From Geobacteraceae bacterium (GTDB lineage Bacteria; Desulfobacterota; Desulfuromonadia; Geobacterales; Geobacteraceae): a stretch of DNA of 64,000 bases. The stretch is taken from assembly GCA_009773645.1 (NCBI GenBank), contig WSYB01000012.1, positions 1-64,000 on the forward strand, read 5' to 3'. The notes under the pieces are model-generated. The model saw only the letters and a program-made list of their open reading frames with translations, was not told the origin of the DNA and did not search any database. The position numbers and the translations under genes were made by a program. Shown here piece after piece: positions 1 through 8,523 of this stretch (position 1 is its first letter; every line of letters begins with the position of its first letter).

Positions 1-49
1 TTGCCTCGCGGCTCTTGCGATCTATTTTCCTGCCGTCTGTTTTTTCCAT
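1..49 (-). CDS. IS630-family-like transposase, N-terminal fragment
   Basis: An ATG at 47-49 on the minus strand opens a frame that reads MEKTDGRKIDRKSREA and runs off the window edge. The Lys-Thr-Asp-Gly-Arg-Lys start resembles, from memory, the N-terminus of IS630-family transposases, whose helix-turn-helix follows just after. Only 16 residues are visible, so the family call is tentative. The position fits an insertion: the neighbouring ATPase gene stops abruptly 36 bases upstream of this ATG, inside its AAA domain. Confidence 0.5.
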   Translation of the reverse strand, partial: MEKTDGRKIDRKSREA

Positions 50-86
50 GGTGGCAGTATAGCACATGTCGAGTTACTTTTGTACT
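1..86 (-). mobile_element. Probable IS630-like insertion sequence end
   Basis: The 37 bases between the broken ATPase frame and the transposase-like ATG are taken to be the outer end of the insertion sequence. IS630 elements target TA dinucleotides and duplicate them; a TA lies at the junction (85-87 reads CTA, the TAG stop of the ATPase). The other end lies outside the window, so terminal repeats and target duplication cannot be verified here. Confidence 0.45.
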
Positions 87-777
87 ACTTAGTAAATATC
101 TCAAAAAAAATTGTCTGCTGAGCCGGAATGAAAGTGTGAGCAGCCTCATCAAAAAAGAAAACTACTTTTTTGATAGAAAAAAGCTCAGTGACTTCCTTGA
201 TAACGTTTGTGAGGAAGGTTGTGTCCTGGGCCTTGGCTAAAAAGTCTTTGCCAATCTGATCAATGATGGCGGTCTGATCTGTCTTCCTAAAAGCTAGTTT
301 TTGAAGAAGGTGAATTTTGTCTTCAAGCTGGGCTTTAGTTTCGCGAACTGACTTAATACCAAATACCCTGTAGTAGGGATCATCGCTGCCACTCTTAGCA
401 ATTAGGTTCAGGGCGAGCAATTTTTCATGTAGCGCCTCAAGCAACTTTATGTTCACCCAGATCTGAAAAGCATCTCTCTGGTCCGCTTTTACGCCTTCCA
501 GAAGCGTGCTCGTCTTGAAATTGACATAGACCCCGAGTTTTCTTTCCGCTGTGAACTCTGTATCAAGCTCTATCTCAGCCATCCGCAACAACATAGACTT
601 ACCAACGCCACGGGCACCTTCCAGCAAATTGGCTCCGCTGCCTTTCAGTGAATCGATGATTCGTCTCTCAAACTCACCAAGTACGGATACTTGACGAATT
701 TGCTCATAGAGCAAATCCTCACATCTTGCGGTTTGCAGCAAGTCCTCGCTAGTGGCTGCGCGTGAAACGTTCATCAT
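85..777 (-). CDS. ORC/CDC6-type AAA ATPase, truncated by insertion
   Basis: This 230-residue product carries a Walker A motif GARGVGKS at residues 54-61 and a Walker B strand VVFFFDEAAH ending around residue 214, typical of ORC-CDC6/STAND-like P-loop ATPases. The frame ends only 16 residues after the Walker B, before sensor, arginine-finger and winged-helix parts. Relatives are, as I recall, several hundred residues longer. The stop lies next to a transposase-like start, so the gene is best read as cut by an insertion sequence and probably non-functional. It starts at an ATG that shares one base with the TAA stop of the gene before it, so the two form a co-transcribed pair. Role unknown; a defence or surveillance ATPase is a guess. 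Confidence 0.7.
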   Translation of the reverse strand: MMNVSRAATSEDLLQTARCEDLLYEQIRQVSVLGEFERRIIDSLKGSGANLLEGARGVGKSMLLRMAEIELDTEFTAERKLGVYVNFKTSTLLEGVKADQRDAFQIWVNIKLLEALHEKLLALNLIAKSGSDDPYYRVFGIKSVRETKAQLEDKIHLLQKLAFRKTDQTAIIDQIGKDFLAKAQDTTFLTNVIKEVTELFSIKKVVFFFDEAAHTFIPAQQTIFFEIFTK

Positions 778-1481
778 TATCTCCCGACTTGTGGAAATGC
801 TTTTTCAATATCTGCTTTGAGTCCATGAAATCTCCCGTATAGAAGTTCGATAAGTGCTTCTTGTACTTCCATAGTCAATTTCAGATGCTCAGCAATGCCA
901 TTTTTATCCGCAGCGAACCGTTCTGGAGTAAGCGGTGGAAGCCCTTCGACCTTACCATGCACCGTATTGCTCAACTTACGGTAAAACCGCTGGAAGTAAA
1001 CAGGATCACAAATCACTTTGGTGTCAGTTCGACCTTGAATGCTGGCCAAATACGCAAGGTAACCAGCGGAATTCAAGTGGGTAACCATATTGGAGAAGCT
1101 TAGGTCCGCATCGAGTTGTCGCCATCCCCAGTATTCATGCGGAAGGTCCCACATATATACGGTAGCCAAACCTAGTTCAAGCGCACGACGGACCGACATT
1201 CTGGCGGGTACAATCAGGCCTATGGCGAACAAATACAAAGCCATAGTAAAGTCGGTAAAAACTTCGTCGAGAATCTCTGCGCAAATCTTCTTTTGGTCGT
1301 CTGTCCCACAGTGATCGACCAATAGTGCAGTTCTTATTCCGTCTATGATTCGAGAATTTAAATCGATCCCATCGAAAAGAGGGATTGTGCCTAACGCAAA
1401 ATTTCCGACGTTCCGCCCAAAGTTCGTATGAAGAGAAGCGATTAGCTCCGTTACTGCCTGCCGCGGTGCATGCTGCGTCAT
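777..1481 (-). CDS. Uncharacterised helical protein paired with AAA ATPase
   Basis: A 234-residue protein that I do not recognise. It is predicted by eye to be mostly helical, with a hydrophobic stretch (about residues 78-95, ALYLFAIGLIVPARMSVRRA) followed by an Arg-Arg-Ala-Leu-Glu-Leu-Gly segment, and it has no obvious catalytic motif, signal peptide or transmembrane span. Its stop codon overlaps the ATPase start by one base, so the products are probably made together and may interact. The pair stands apart from the metabolic operon downstream and is flanked by a transposase start, which suggests an accessory, horizontally moving unit. Function cannot be assigned. Confidence 0.6.
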   Translation of the reverse strand: MTQHAPRQAVTELIASLHTNFGRNVGNFALGTIPLFDGIDLNSRIIDGIRTALLVDHCGTDDQKKICAEILDEVFTDFTMALYLFAIGLIVPARMSVRRALELGLATVYMWDLPHEYWGWRQLDADLSFSNMVTHLNSAGYLAYLASIQGRTDTKVICDPVYFQRFYRKLSNTVHGKVEGLPPLTPERFAADKNGIAEHLKLTMEVQEALIELLYGRFHGLKADIEKAFPQVGR

Positions 1482-1898
1482 TGGTTGCTGGACATCCCTT
1501 CCATGTCTGTCATGTCACTGTGCCAGGCATACGTTGAAATATTATTGATAATTTGTTGGGAATTTCAGGGCCAGTTTACTTAACTACTCTCCCCGCCCAT
1601 CTCCACCGCCCTCGATATTCACCCGGCCCAAGAACACAAAAAAAGCCCCAAATTCCATTTCAGGAATACGGAGCCTTTGTCGTAGCATCAACCATTATCG
1701 AACCATCTATCTGTTCAATGCTTCCAGAACCACCCGAAAATGCGCTCACAAATATCATGCGGCATGGCAAACCTGGGCGGCGTATTGTCCACATCTTCCT
1801 CATCCTTCTGAAAACATGTCACCTCATAAAAACATACTCTCGGAGGTATCAAATGCAGCAGCAAATGTCAAGATAACTATATATTTCATCTAATTTTA
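1482..1898. other. Intergenic region without a clear gene
   Basis: These 417 bases separate the ATPase pair from the end of the met-hdr operon. No protein with recognisable features is seen on either strand. A good Shine-Dalgarno sequence (GGAGG) precedes an ATG at 1853 on the plus strand, but that frame closes after seven codons (MQQQMSR), so it may be the remnant of a lost gene start. No convincing terminator was found. Confidence 0.5.
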
Positions 1899-2591
1899 TT
1901 ACGCCTTGGGCCCCATTCCGGCGATGCATTGATCTTCGCGGACGATCTTGCGTGGTCCGCCGTCGAGTGCGGTTGACCAGTCATTCGGGGGGGCGATCTT
2001 CTCCAGCTTGTCCAGGGTGCCGATATTCTTCGCCCGGTCGTAGATCAACTGCCATGCGCAATCCAGATCTTCACGGACCTCGCACCGCCCTTCCCGCGAG
2101 CCGCCGCAGGGGCCATTGAACAGCCGCTTGGCGCAGCGGGTGATGGGGCAGATCCCGGCAAACTCACCGAGCCGGCAGTTGCCGCAGCCGGCGCACTTTT
2201 CCGCCCAGACCCCCTGCGATTCGAGGAGGCCCATGCATTGCGTGTTCAGGCCGGGATAGACGGCCGTGTTCGGAAAACGCTCGGCCAGTGCCTGGACCCC
2301 GACCCCACAGCCAAACGAGCAGATGGCATCATATTCCGCGCCATGAGAGGCAAGGGGGTCGAAAAAAGCATCATCGCACTGGCGCTCGATGGTGCACTCA
2401 TCAACCACCACGTCGCCGCGGCCGATAAGCTTCAGGGACATGCGCAGGGCCGAGCCGAGGATGCCGGTCTCCCGCTCCCCGCCGGCGAGGCAGACGGTCA
2501 CGCAGGTGCCGCATCCCACCAGCAGAACCCGCTCGTGGTCCTTGATCATATCGCGTATTTCAGGAACGGTCTTACGATTGGCAACGATCAT
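1899..2591 (-). CDS. metV: MetV, methylenetetrahydrofolate reductase zinc/FeS subunit
   Basis: This 230-residue protein matches the MTHFR C-terminal domain family (MetV), the small iron-sulfur/zinc partner of MetF in anaerobes. Cysteines visible are C27, C30, C34, C66, C72, C91, C95, C119 and a tight cluster C133-x2-C136-x2-C139 with C148 and C153, suited to binding zinc and 4Fe-4S clusters. MetV links MetF to other redox modules so that methylene-H4folate can be reduced to methyl-H4folate with electrons from iron-sulfur partners. It is the last gene of the operon, whereas metF lies at the other end about 14 kb away; the two are usually adjacent. An AGGAG ribosome-binding site sits just before the ATG. 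Cytoplasmic. Confidence 0.88.
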   Translation of the reverse strand: MIVANRKTVPEIRDMIKDHERVLLVGCGTCVTVCLAGGERETGILGSALRMSLKLIGRGDVVVDECTIERQCDDAFFDPLASHGAEYDAICSFGCGVGVQALAERFPNTAVYPGLNTQCMGLLESQGVWAEKCAGCGNCRLGEFAGICPITRCAKRLFNGPCGGSREGRCEVREDLDCAWQLIYDRAKNIGTLDKLEKIAPPNDWSTALDGGPRKIVREDQCIAGMGPKA

Positions 2592-2608
2592 TGGCTTCTC
2601 CTGCTATT

Positions 2609-2729
2609 TACAACGCCATAATCCAGCGCTAACTTCGTTGGCTCTTCGAAAGCTCCTCGGCATAGATATTACTATGCCTCCGTCGCTTTCTCATCGCCGC
2701 CTTGTTATCATCTGCATTCTGACGTTGTA
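2609..2729. repeat. 121-bp palindromic element, family with 36463-36589
   Basis: The element is bounded by inverted TACAACG (2609-2615) and CGTTGTA (2723-2729) and has a perfect central hairpin GGCATAG-atatta-CTATGCC (2659-2678). Size, arm layout and inner words such as CGCT..CTTCGT on the left and GC.GCCTTG on the right match the element at 36463-36589. Its right arm runs into mvhD1: the stop codon and last residues of that protein are written by the repeat. Confidence 0.65.
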
Positions 2730-3199
2730 TTGATAAGGTTTGCTTCGGCTTGTATTGTCATTTCCCGAACGCCCTCTTCCGCGCCGCGCGGGGGACGAAA
2801 CGGGCTCGGCCCAAGTTCGGTCAGGCGGGTGGTCATCTCGTTCACGATCTCGGCAAAACGCGGCCCCTGGGCCGAGGAGAGGTTGAACATCTCCACCCGC
2901 TCCGGTTCCAGGCCAATTTCGCTCAACAACACCTTGGCGCGCTCAACCCGGCGGCGCGCCCGAAGGTTTCCTTCGAGGAAGTGACACCCCCCTTCCAGGC
3001 AACCGGCGACGAACACCCCGTCCACACCGCGCTCAAATGCAGCCAGGATGAAATTCACCTCAAGTTTGCCGGTGCAGGGGAGCTTCAGCACGCGCACATT
3101 GTTCGGATACTGGAGGCGCATCGAGCCGGCCAGGTCCGCCGCGGCATATGCGCAGTAGTGGCAGCAGAAGGCGAGTATCAAAGGTTCGTAATCGGCCAT
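2708..3199 (-). CDS. mvhD: MvhD-like [2Fe-2S] electron-transfer subunit (copy 1)
   Basis: A 163-residue MvhD family protein (hydrogenase delta subunit family). It begins with a hydrophobic strand into C12, C13 and C16 (FCCHYC), then has PCTGK and CLEGGCHF cysteines, the set that binds a [2Fe-2S] cluster in MvhD. In methanogens and acetogens MvhD passes electrons from a hydrogenase or dehydrogenase to HdrA. Here it follows the large HdrA-like gene and precedes metV, so it probably docks one side of that HdrA. A GGAG ribosome-binding site lies eight bases before the ATG. The last six residues (TTSECR) and the TGA stop fall inside a palindromic element, so the natural C-terminus was probably replaced. 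A second mvhD (17670) starts the operon. Confidence 0.87.
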   Translation of the reverse strand: MADYEPLILAFCCHYCAYAAADLAGSMRLQYPNNVRVLKLPCTGKLEVNFILAAFERGVDGVFVAGCLEGGCHFLEGNLRARRRVERAKVLLSEIGLEPERVEMFNLSSAQGPRFAEIVNEMTTRLTELGPSPFRPPRGAEEGVREMTIQAEANLINTTSECR

Positions 3200-3217
3200 G
3201 CTCTAACTCCAAGGTAT

Positions 3218-3325
3218 ATAGACTGAAGGCTGAAGACTGTTAGGAAAACCCCGCACAATCAACAAACCCAAGAATCTTCATAATTCGGCCTTCAGCTTTT
3301 AACCTTCAGCCTTCCAGCCTTCAAC
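3218..3325. repeat. Short tandem array with inverted counterpart
   Basis: On the plus strand, two GAAGGCT/GAAGACT-type heptamers near 3225-3240 are followed about 45 bases later by CTTCAGC/CCTTCAGCC/CTTCCAGCC-type units (3289-3325) that are their inverse. The whole spacer between hdrA and mvhD1 can fold back on itself. The same design, with other unit sequences, occurs at 13560, 50304, 60280 and 61121. Confidence 0.55.
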
Positions 3326-6300
3326 CTAACTACCTGATTTATGCCACTTCGGCGGCGCAACACCCACCTGCTCCGGATATGGGTTCTCTACCTGCTTCTC
3401 CACCGGTTCCGCATAGAGGAGACTGTTCACCGCAGCCAGGATCTGGGTGTCGACGTAATGCCGCAGCATGATCGCCTTGGCCGGGCACTCCGATGCGCAG
3501 CTTCCGCATCCCATGCAGACCACTCCCTGCACCTCCGCCTTATTGTCGGTCCCGATCTTTGGCGCCATGTAGGCGCAGAGGTGGACGCAGGTCATGCAGG
3601 AGACGCACTTGTCCGGATCCACATAGGCTATCTGGCCGCTTACCGGCATCTGCTTATGCGACAGGATCGTCGCGGCCCGGGCCGCAACCGCGTTTGCCTG
3701 GGAGATCGATTCGGTGATGAACTTCGGCGAGTGGGCCGTGCCGCAGATGAAGAGCCCCTCGCTCGCAAAATCGACCGGACGCAGCTTCATGTGGGCTTCC
3801 AGGAAGAATCCGTCAGCGTTCAGCGGCACCTTGAGCAAATCGGAGATTTCCTTCCGGTCGGCGCGCGGAGTCATCGGCGCGGCAAGGACGACCATATCCG
3901 GCTCGATCTGCAGGTCACGCCCCAAGGCCGGTTCACGAACCTTCAGCCGAAGCTTGCCCCCCACATCCAGTGTCGGCGGCTGCTCGGCCTCGTAGCGGAC
4001 GAACAGTACCCCTTTCTCCCGGGCGTCCCGGTAGGCCGCCTCGCGGTAGCCGTAGGTCCGCATGTCGCGATAGAGCACCATGATCCGCGCCTTGGGGTAC
4101 CGTTCCTTCAGGAGCAACGCATTACGCACCGCAGTGGTGCAGCAGACCCGGCTGCAGTAAGGCCGCTCCTCGCTGCGCTGTTCCACACACTGGATCATAA
4201 TCACCGTGGCCTTGGCCGGCAGGTCTAACTCCCCCCGCCCCAAGCGGTCGGCCAACTCCAGTTGTGTGAGGACCTGACTGCTCCGGCTGTAGCCGTAACT
4301 CTGCGGTTTCAGCTCCATGGCGCCGGTGGCAACCACCACCACCCCATGTTTGATCTCCTGGGTCTCTCCCTCCGCAGCCACCTTGGAGGTGAAGCCGCCG
4401 ACGTTGCCATCCACCTTGGCGACATGGGAATCGAGGTAAACGGTGATGTGCCGGGAAGCCCTGACCCGCTCGACGGTCTGGGCGAGAAATGCCTGGACGT
4501 CGCCGTGATCGAGGGTGTGGTGAATCTCGTGGATGGTCCCGCCCAGCTGATCGCTCTTTTCCACCAGGTGAACCGGGAACCCCTGGTCTGCCAGCGCCAG
4601 CGCCGCGGTCATGCCGGCAATGCCGCCGCCGACCACGAGAGCGCCGTTACTCACCGGGACGGTGTCTTCCTGGAGCGGCATGAGCCGGGCCGCTCGCCCC
4701 ACTGCCATCCGCACGAGATCTACCGCCTTGGCGGTCGCGTGCTCCGGGCTTGCGGTGTGCACCCAGGAGCATTGGTCGCGGATATTGGCCATTTCGAAGA
4801 GATACGGGTTCAATCCCGCATCGCGCAGGGTGTCGCGGAAGATCGGTTCATGGGTACGCGGGGTGCACGAAGCCACTACGACCCGATTCAGCCGGTTGGC
4901 AACGATCTTTTCCTTCATCAGGTCCTGGTTGTTTGACGCGCAGGTATAGACGTTATGCTCGGCCAGGATCACATCGGGGAAATCCCCGGCCCTTTTCACC
5001 ACCGCCTCCACATCCACGACCGACGCGATGTTGCTGCCGCAATGGCAGACGAACACGCCGATCCTCGGCGGCTCGTCGGTCACATCGCGCTGCGGCGGAT
5101 AGCTCTTGGTCCTAACCAGGGTACCCCTGGCTGAGGCAAGAAGCGACATAGCCCGGGCCGCGGCCGCGCTCGCCTGCATGACCGTATCGGGGATGTCCTT
5201 CGGCTCCTGGAACGCGCCGCCGACATAGACGCCGGGCCGGGAGGTATCGAGCGGCAGGAGTTCGCTCGTCCGGGCGAAGCCCCATCGGTTGAGCACCACC
5301 CCGAGCCTCTCCGCCTGTTCCTGCAGCGAGGCGCTCGGCTCCAGACCGAGGGAGAGCACGATCAGGTCGAATTCCTCCTCGACCGGCTTCATGTCCGGAT
5401 TCATGTGCACAAGGCGCAGGTTTCGCGTCCCTGGCATCTCATAGGTCCGGGAGATGAAGGAACGGACATAACGGACTCCGAGCTTTTGAGCCCGCTCGTA
5501 ATAGCGGTCGAAATCCTTGCCGAAGGCCCGCAGATCGAGGAAGAAGACCGTCACCTCCAGACCGGGCTCGTGTTCCATGGCGAGGATCGCCTCCTTGGTC
5601 GCCGCCATGCAGCAGACCGAAGAGCAATAGTCATTGTCGCACCCTGCATCGCGCGAGCCGACACACTGGATGAACGCCAGCCGTTTCGGGGCTCTTCCGT
5701 CGGAGGGGCGGCTGAGGTGGCCGCGGGTGGGGCCGGAGGCGGAAAGCATCCGCTCGAACTGCACGTTGGTCAGCACGTTAGGGGCGAAGCCATAGCCGAA
5801 TTCGCCCCGCCGGGTGGCGTCGAACGCCTCGAAACCGGGGGTCAGAATGACACTCCCCACCTGGAGGTCGATGGTCTCTGTCATCTGGTCGTAGTCGATG
5901 GCCCCTGCCTGGCAGACCTTGGAACAGAGGCCGCATTCGTCGCTCTTGAAATGGACGCAGTTGTCGCGGTCGATGTACGGCACGCGCGGCGACGCCTGGG
6001 GATGGGCCAGGTCGATGCAGGGCCGGGCCGTTAGAAATTGATCGTAGGCCGTGTTGTGGGGCCGGAAGCGGCGCGAGGTGATCGTCTGAAGGTCTATGGA
6101 GCCGGTGGGGCAGACAAAGGCGCAGGCCCCGCATGCCTGGCACTGGTCGGTCTGTTCGGCGTACGCAGTTCGCACCTGTTTGGCGGTGCCGCGGCCGAAG
6201 AGGTTGACAGCCCCGCGCCCCATCAACTCGTTGCAGACCCGGGCGCAAAGCCCGCAGAGGATGCATTTGCCGCCAGCAACAGGTTGGAACGGGGTTGACT

Positions 6301-6655
6301 CGACCCCGAGGTTTGCTGCGAATTCGGCAAGCTCGGTCGATTCGGGCGCCTGGGCCAGGAGCAGTTCGAGGATGGTCCGCCGCGAATCCCTGACGTTTTC
6401 CGTTTCCGTATGAACCACCAGGCCGCATTCCGCAGGATAGCTGCAAGAGGCCACCAGTTGCCGCCCCTGCCCCCTTTCGATCTCGACCAGGCATACCCGG
6501 CAGGCGCCGTATGAGGAGAGCCCCCGGAAGTTGCACAGCGTGGGGATGGTTACCCCCATCTGCCGGGCGGCGTTGAGGATCGTGGTGCCGACCGGGACTT
6601 CGGCGGTGCGGCCGTCCACGGTCACCATGATCCTGTCGGAAGTCGTTGCATCCAT
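3326..6655 (-). CDS. hdrA: HdrA-like FAD/iron-sulfur protein with NuoG-type N-terminus
   Basis: A 1109-residue fusion. Residues 1-80 form a NuoG-type [2Fe-2S] domain (C41, C52, C55, C71). Two 4Fe-4S motifs follow (C131-x2-C134-x2-C137-x3-C141 and C172-x2-C175-x2-C178-x3-C182), then an HdrA half, and a second HdrA half with the FAD-binding GGGIAGMTAALAL motif. Near the C-terminus are two more ferredoxin motifs (CVSCMTCVHLC and CMGCGSCASEC). HdrA is the bifurcating flavoprotein of heterodisulfide-reductase complexes; the extra N-terminus resembles the part of NuoG or HydA that accepts electrons from NuoEF-type diaphorases. I place the start at the ATG at 6655, preceded by GGGAGGA, because upstream in-frame sequence is a non-coding repeat. 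Neighbours are the NuoF-like gene and mvhD1. Confidence 0.88.
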   Translation of the reverse strand: MDATTSDRIMVTVDGRTAEVPVGTTILNAARQMGVTIPTLCNFRGLSSYGACRVCLVEIERGQGRQLVASCSYPAECGLVVHTETENVRDSRRTILELLLAQAPESTELAEFAANLGVESTPFQPVAGGKCILCGLCARVCNELMGRGAVNLFGRGTAKQVRTAYAEQTDQCQACGACAFVCPTGSIDLQTITSRRFRPHNTAYDQFLTARPCIDLAHPQASPRVPYIDRDNCVHFKSDECGLCSKVCQAGAIDYDQMTETIDLQVGSVILTPGFEAFDATRRGEFGYGFAPNVLTNVQFERMLSASGPTRGHLSRPSDGRAPKRLAFIQCVGSRDAGCDNDYCSSVCCMAATKEAILAMEHEPGLEVTVFFLDLRAFGKDFDRYYERAQKLGVRYVRSFISRTYEMPGTRNLRLVHMNPDMKPVEEEFDLIVLSLGLEPSASLQEQAERLGVVLNRWGFARTSELLPLDTSRPGVYVGGAFQEPKDIPDTVMQASAAAARAMSLLASARGTLVRTKSYPPQRDVTDEPPRIGVFVCHCGSNIASVVDVEAVVKRAGDFPDVILAEHNVYTCASNNQDLMKEKIVANRLNRVVVASCTPRTHEPIFRDTLRDAGLNPYLFEMANIRDQCSWVHTASPEHATAKAVDLVRMAVGRAARLMPLQEDTVPVSNGALVVGGGIAGMTAALALADQGFPVHLVEKSDQLGGTIHEIHHTLDHGDVQAFLAQTVERVRASRHITVYLDSHVAKVDGNVGGFTSKVAAEGETQEIKHGVVVVATGAMELKPQSYGYSRSSQVLTQLELADRLGRGELDLPAKATVIMIQCVEQRSEERPYCSRVCCTTAVRNALLLKERYPKARIMVLYRDMRTYGYREAAYRDAREKGVLFVRYEAEQPPTLDVGGKLRLKVREPALGRDLQIEPDMVVLAAPMTPRADRKEISDLLKVPLNADGFFLEAHMKLRPVDFASEGLFICGTAHSPKFITESISQANAVAARAATILSHKQMPVSGQIAYVDPDKCVSCMTCVHLCAYMAPKIGTDNKAEVQGVVCMGCGSCASECPAKAIMLRHYVDTQILAAVNSLLYAEPVEKQVENPYPEQVGVAPPKWHKSGS

Positions 6656-6723
6656 AGTCAAGCTTCCATCCTCCCTGCGGTTACAGGCTTTTTTTATAGG
6701 TACATTCAGGATGATAAAATCAA

Positions 6724-6782
6724 AGTAGGGGTGGCCCCGTGTGGCCGCCCTGGTTGGGCAACCACATAGGGTTGCCCCTACA
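6724..6782 (-). repeat. GTAGGGGC palindromic repeat (copy 1)
   Basis: Read on the minus strand, the element starts TAGGGGCAACCC, contains a GGGCAACC...GGTTGCCC hairpin and ends in GGCCACCCCTAC, so the two ends are inverted copies. It fills the gap between the NuoF-like gene and hdrA, the only large gap in this part of the operon. Its first bases are the TAG stop codon of the NuoF-like gene. Related copies lie at 39341, 44208 and 46021. Confidence 0.75.
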
Positions 6783-8523
6783 TAGTCAGCCCGCGGCAAA
6801 CCCCGGCTGGGCAGCTCTTGTCATGAATATGCTTCTCGAACTCAGCGCGGAAATGCTGCAGAGTGGCCAGTACCGCGCTTGGCGCCATACCGCCGAGGCC
6901 GCATACCGCCGCCGCCTTCATCGTCCCGGCCAGCCTTTCCAGGAGGAGAAGGTCGGCCTCGTGGCCTTCGCCTGCGCAGATCCGGTCCATGATGCCGGAG
7001 AGCTGCCTTAAGCCCTCGCGGCAGGGGACGCACTTTCCGCACGATTCCTCCAGGAAGAATCCTACGAGATGCCGGGCCATGTCGGCCGTGCACGCACCGT
7101 CATCGAGAACGATGATCCCGCCGGTGCCGATCATCACCGTCTCTCCGGGACGGTCTTCCGTGTCGATAGCCAGGTCCAGCATCGAGGGGGGAATGCATCC
7201 GCGGGCCGCGCCCCCTGCCTGGAGCGCCTTGAGGGGGCGGTCTCCGACGATGCCGCCGCCGATCTCATAGATCATCTCTCGTAAGGAAAACCCGAACGGC
7301 ACTTCCACCAGCCCTGCATTTTTCACCGCGCCTTCCAGGGAGAAAACCGTGGTCCCCTTGGTCCGCTGAGTACCCATAGCGGCATACCAGTCGGCGCCGC
7401 GCGTCAGGATCGGTGCAACGCTCGCCCAGGTCTTCACGTTATTGACCACGGTCGGTTTTCCCCAAAGTCCGTCCGTCACCGGATAGGGAGGACGGCTGCG
7501 CGGCTCGCCGGCATGCCCCTCGATTGATTCGAGCAGGGCGGTTTCTTCCCCGCAGATATAAGCGCCTGCGCCGACCCGGATCCGGACCCGGAACGACCAG
7601 CCGGAGCCTAAGATGTCATCCCCCAGAAGCCCGGCCTTCTCCGCCTCGTTGATCGCCGTCTGCAGGGTGTCGATGGCAAGGGGATACTCGCTGCGGACGT
7701 AGATGAAACCTTCCCGGGCGCCGACGGCAAAGGCGCCGATCAGCATACCTTCTATGATGGCGTGCGGGTCCCCTTCCAGCACCGTGCGGTCCATGTAGGA
7801 GCCCGGCTCGCCCTCGTCGGCGTTGCAGACCACGTATTTCGTATCGCCGCTCGCACTCCTTGCGAATTGCCACTTCTGCCCGGTAGGGAAGGCGGCCCCG
7901 CCGCGGCCGCGCAGCCCGGATTTTGTCATCTCTTCGATGACCTTCTCGGGCGTCATCTCCGCGAAAGCGCGCAGGGCACCACGGTATGCGCCACGCGCGA
8001 CGGCTTCGGAAATCGAGAGGGGATCGATGGAGCCACAATTGCGCAGAATGACCTTTTTCTGATTGCGATAGAACGCGAGGCTCGACCATTCGGGAACCTC
8101 AGTCAGGGCTTTGTTGGGAGGGGGATAGGTATGGGCCTCACCGGTCAGCACGTGCTCTTCGCTAGTAAACCAGCCCAAAGCCATATCCGGCCGCAGGTCT
8201 CCCTTGGCGGCGTACGCGGTCAAAAGGCTCCTGGTCTTTTCGGGAGTCATGTTGCCGTAGCTGATCCTCGGCCCGTTCGGCACGAAGAGGTCGAGGAGCG
8301 GTTCCTGGGAGCAGAAACCGATGCATCCCGTGCGTGTGACCTCCGCGTCAAGACCGAGTTCCTTGACCACGGCAACGGCTGCTGACTCAATCGCCCCTGC
8401 CCCGACCGCCAGGCCGCAGCTGGCCGAGCCGACGACGATTTTTAGCCGATCGGGGTAGAGTGTCGTAAGCCCTGCGGCTTCCACCCCTTTTAAATCCTCT
8501 ATTGTGCGTATGGGTTGGTTCAT
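6778..8523 (-). CDS. NuoF/HndC-like NAD(P)H:acceptor flavoprotein, C-terminus shortened
   Basis: A 581-residue NuoF-family protein. A thioredoxin-like domain with Cys36, Cys67 and Cys71 precedes the NADH/FMN core: GLRGRGGAAFPTGQKW at 203-218, GAGAYICGEETALLESIEG at 318-336, and the N3-type 4Fe-4S set C495, C498, C501 and C541. Such subunits take electrons from NAD(P)H in bifurcating hydrogenases and complex I. The protein stops five residues after CPAGVC (571-576), where HndC/HydB relatives normally continue into a two-cluster ferredoxin domain. The TAG stop belongs to a palindromic repeat, so the ferredoxin domain may have been lost by repeat insertion. The start overlaps the preceding gene by four bases (ATGA), indicating translational coupling to the NuoE-bearing protein. 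Confidence 0.86.
   Translation of the reverse strand: MNQPIRTIEDLKGVEAAGLTTLYPDRLKIVVGSASCGLAVGAGAIESAAVAVVKELGLDAEVTRTGCIGFCSQEPLLDLFVPNGPRISYGNMTPEKTRSLLTAYAAKGDLRPDMALGWFTSEEHVLTGEAHTYPPPNKALTEVPEWSSLAFYRNQKKVILRNCGSIDPLSISEAVARGAYRGALRAFAEMTPEKVIEEMTKSGLRGRGGAAFPTGQKWQFARSASGDTKYVVCNADEGEPGSYMDRTVLEGDPHAIIEGMLIGAFAVGAREGFIYVRSEYPLAIDTLQTAINEAEKAGLLGDDILGSGWSFRVRIRVGAGAYICGEETALLESIEGHAGEPRSRPPYPVTDGLWGKPTVVNNVKTWASVAPILTRGADWYAAMGTQRTKGTTVFSLEGAVKNAGLVEVPFGFSLREMIYEIGGGIVGDRPLKALQAGGAARGCIPPSMLDLAIDTEDRPGETVMIGTGGIIVLDDGACTADMARHLVGFFLEESCGKCVPCREGLRQLSGIMDRICAGEGHEADLLLLERLAGTMKAAAVCGLGGMAPSAVLATLQHFRAEFEKHIHDKSCPAGVCRGLTM

Noticed and set aside
1553-1876. A 107-codon frame in the region 1553-1876
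   Set aside because: Codon pattern and composition look non-coding, and the only good ribosome site leads to a seven-codon frame.
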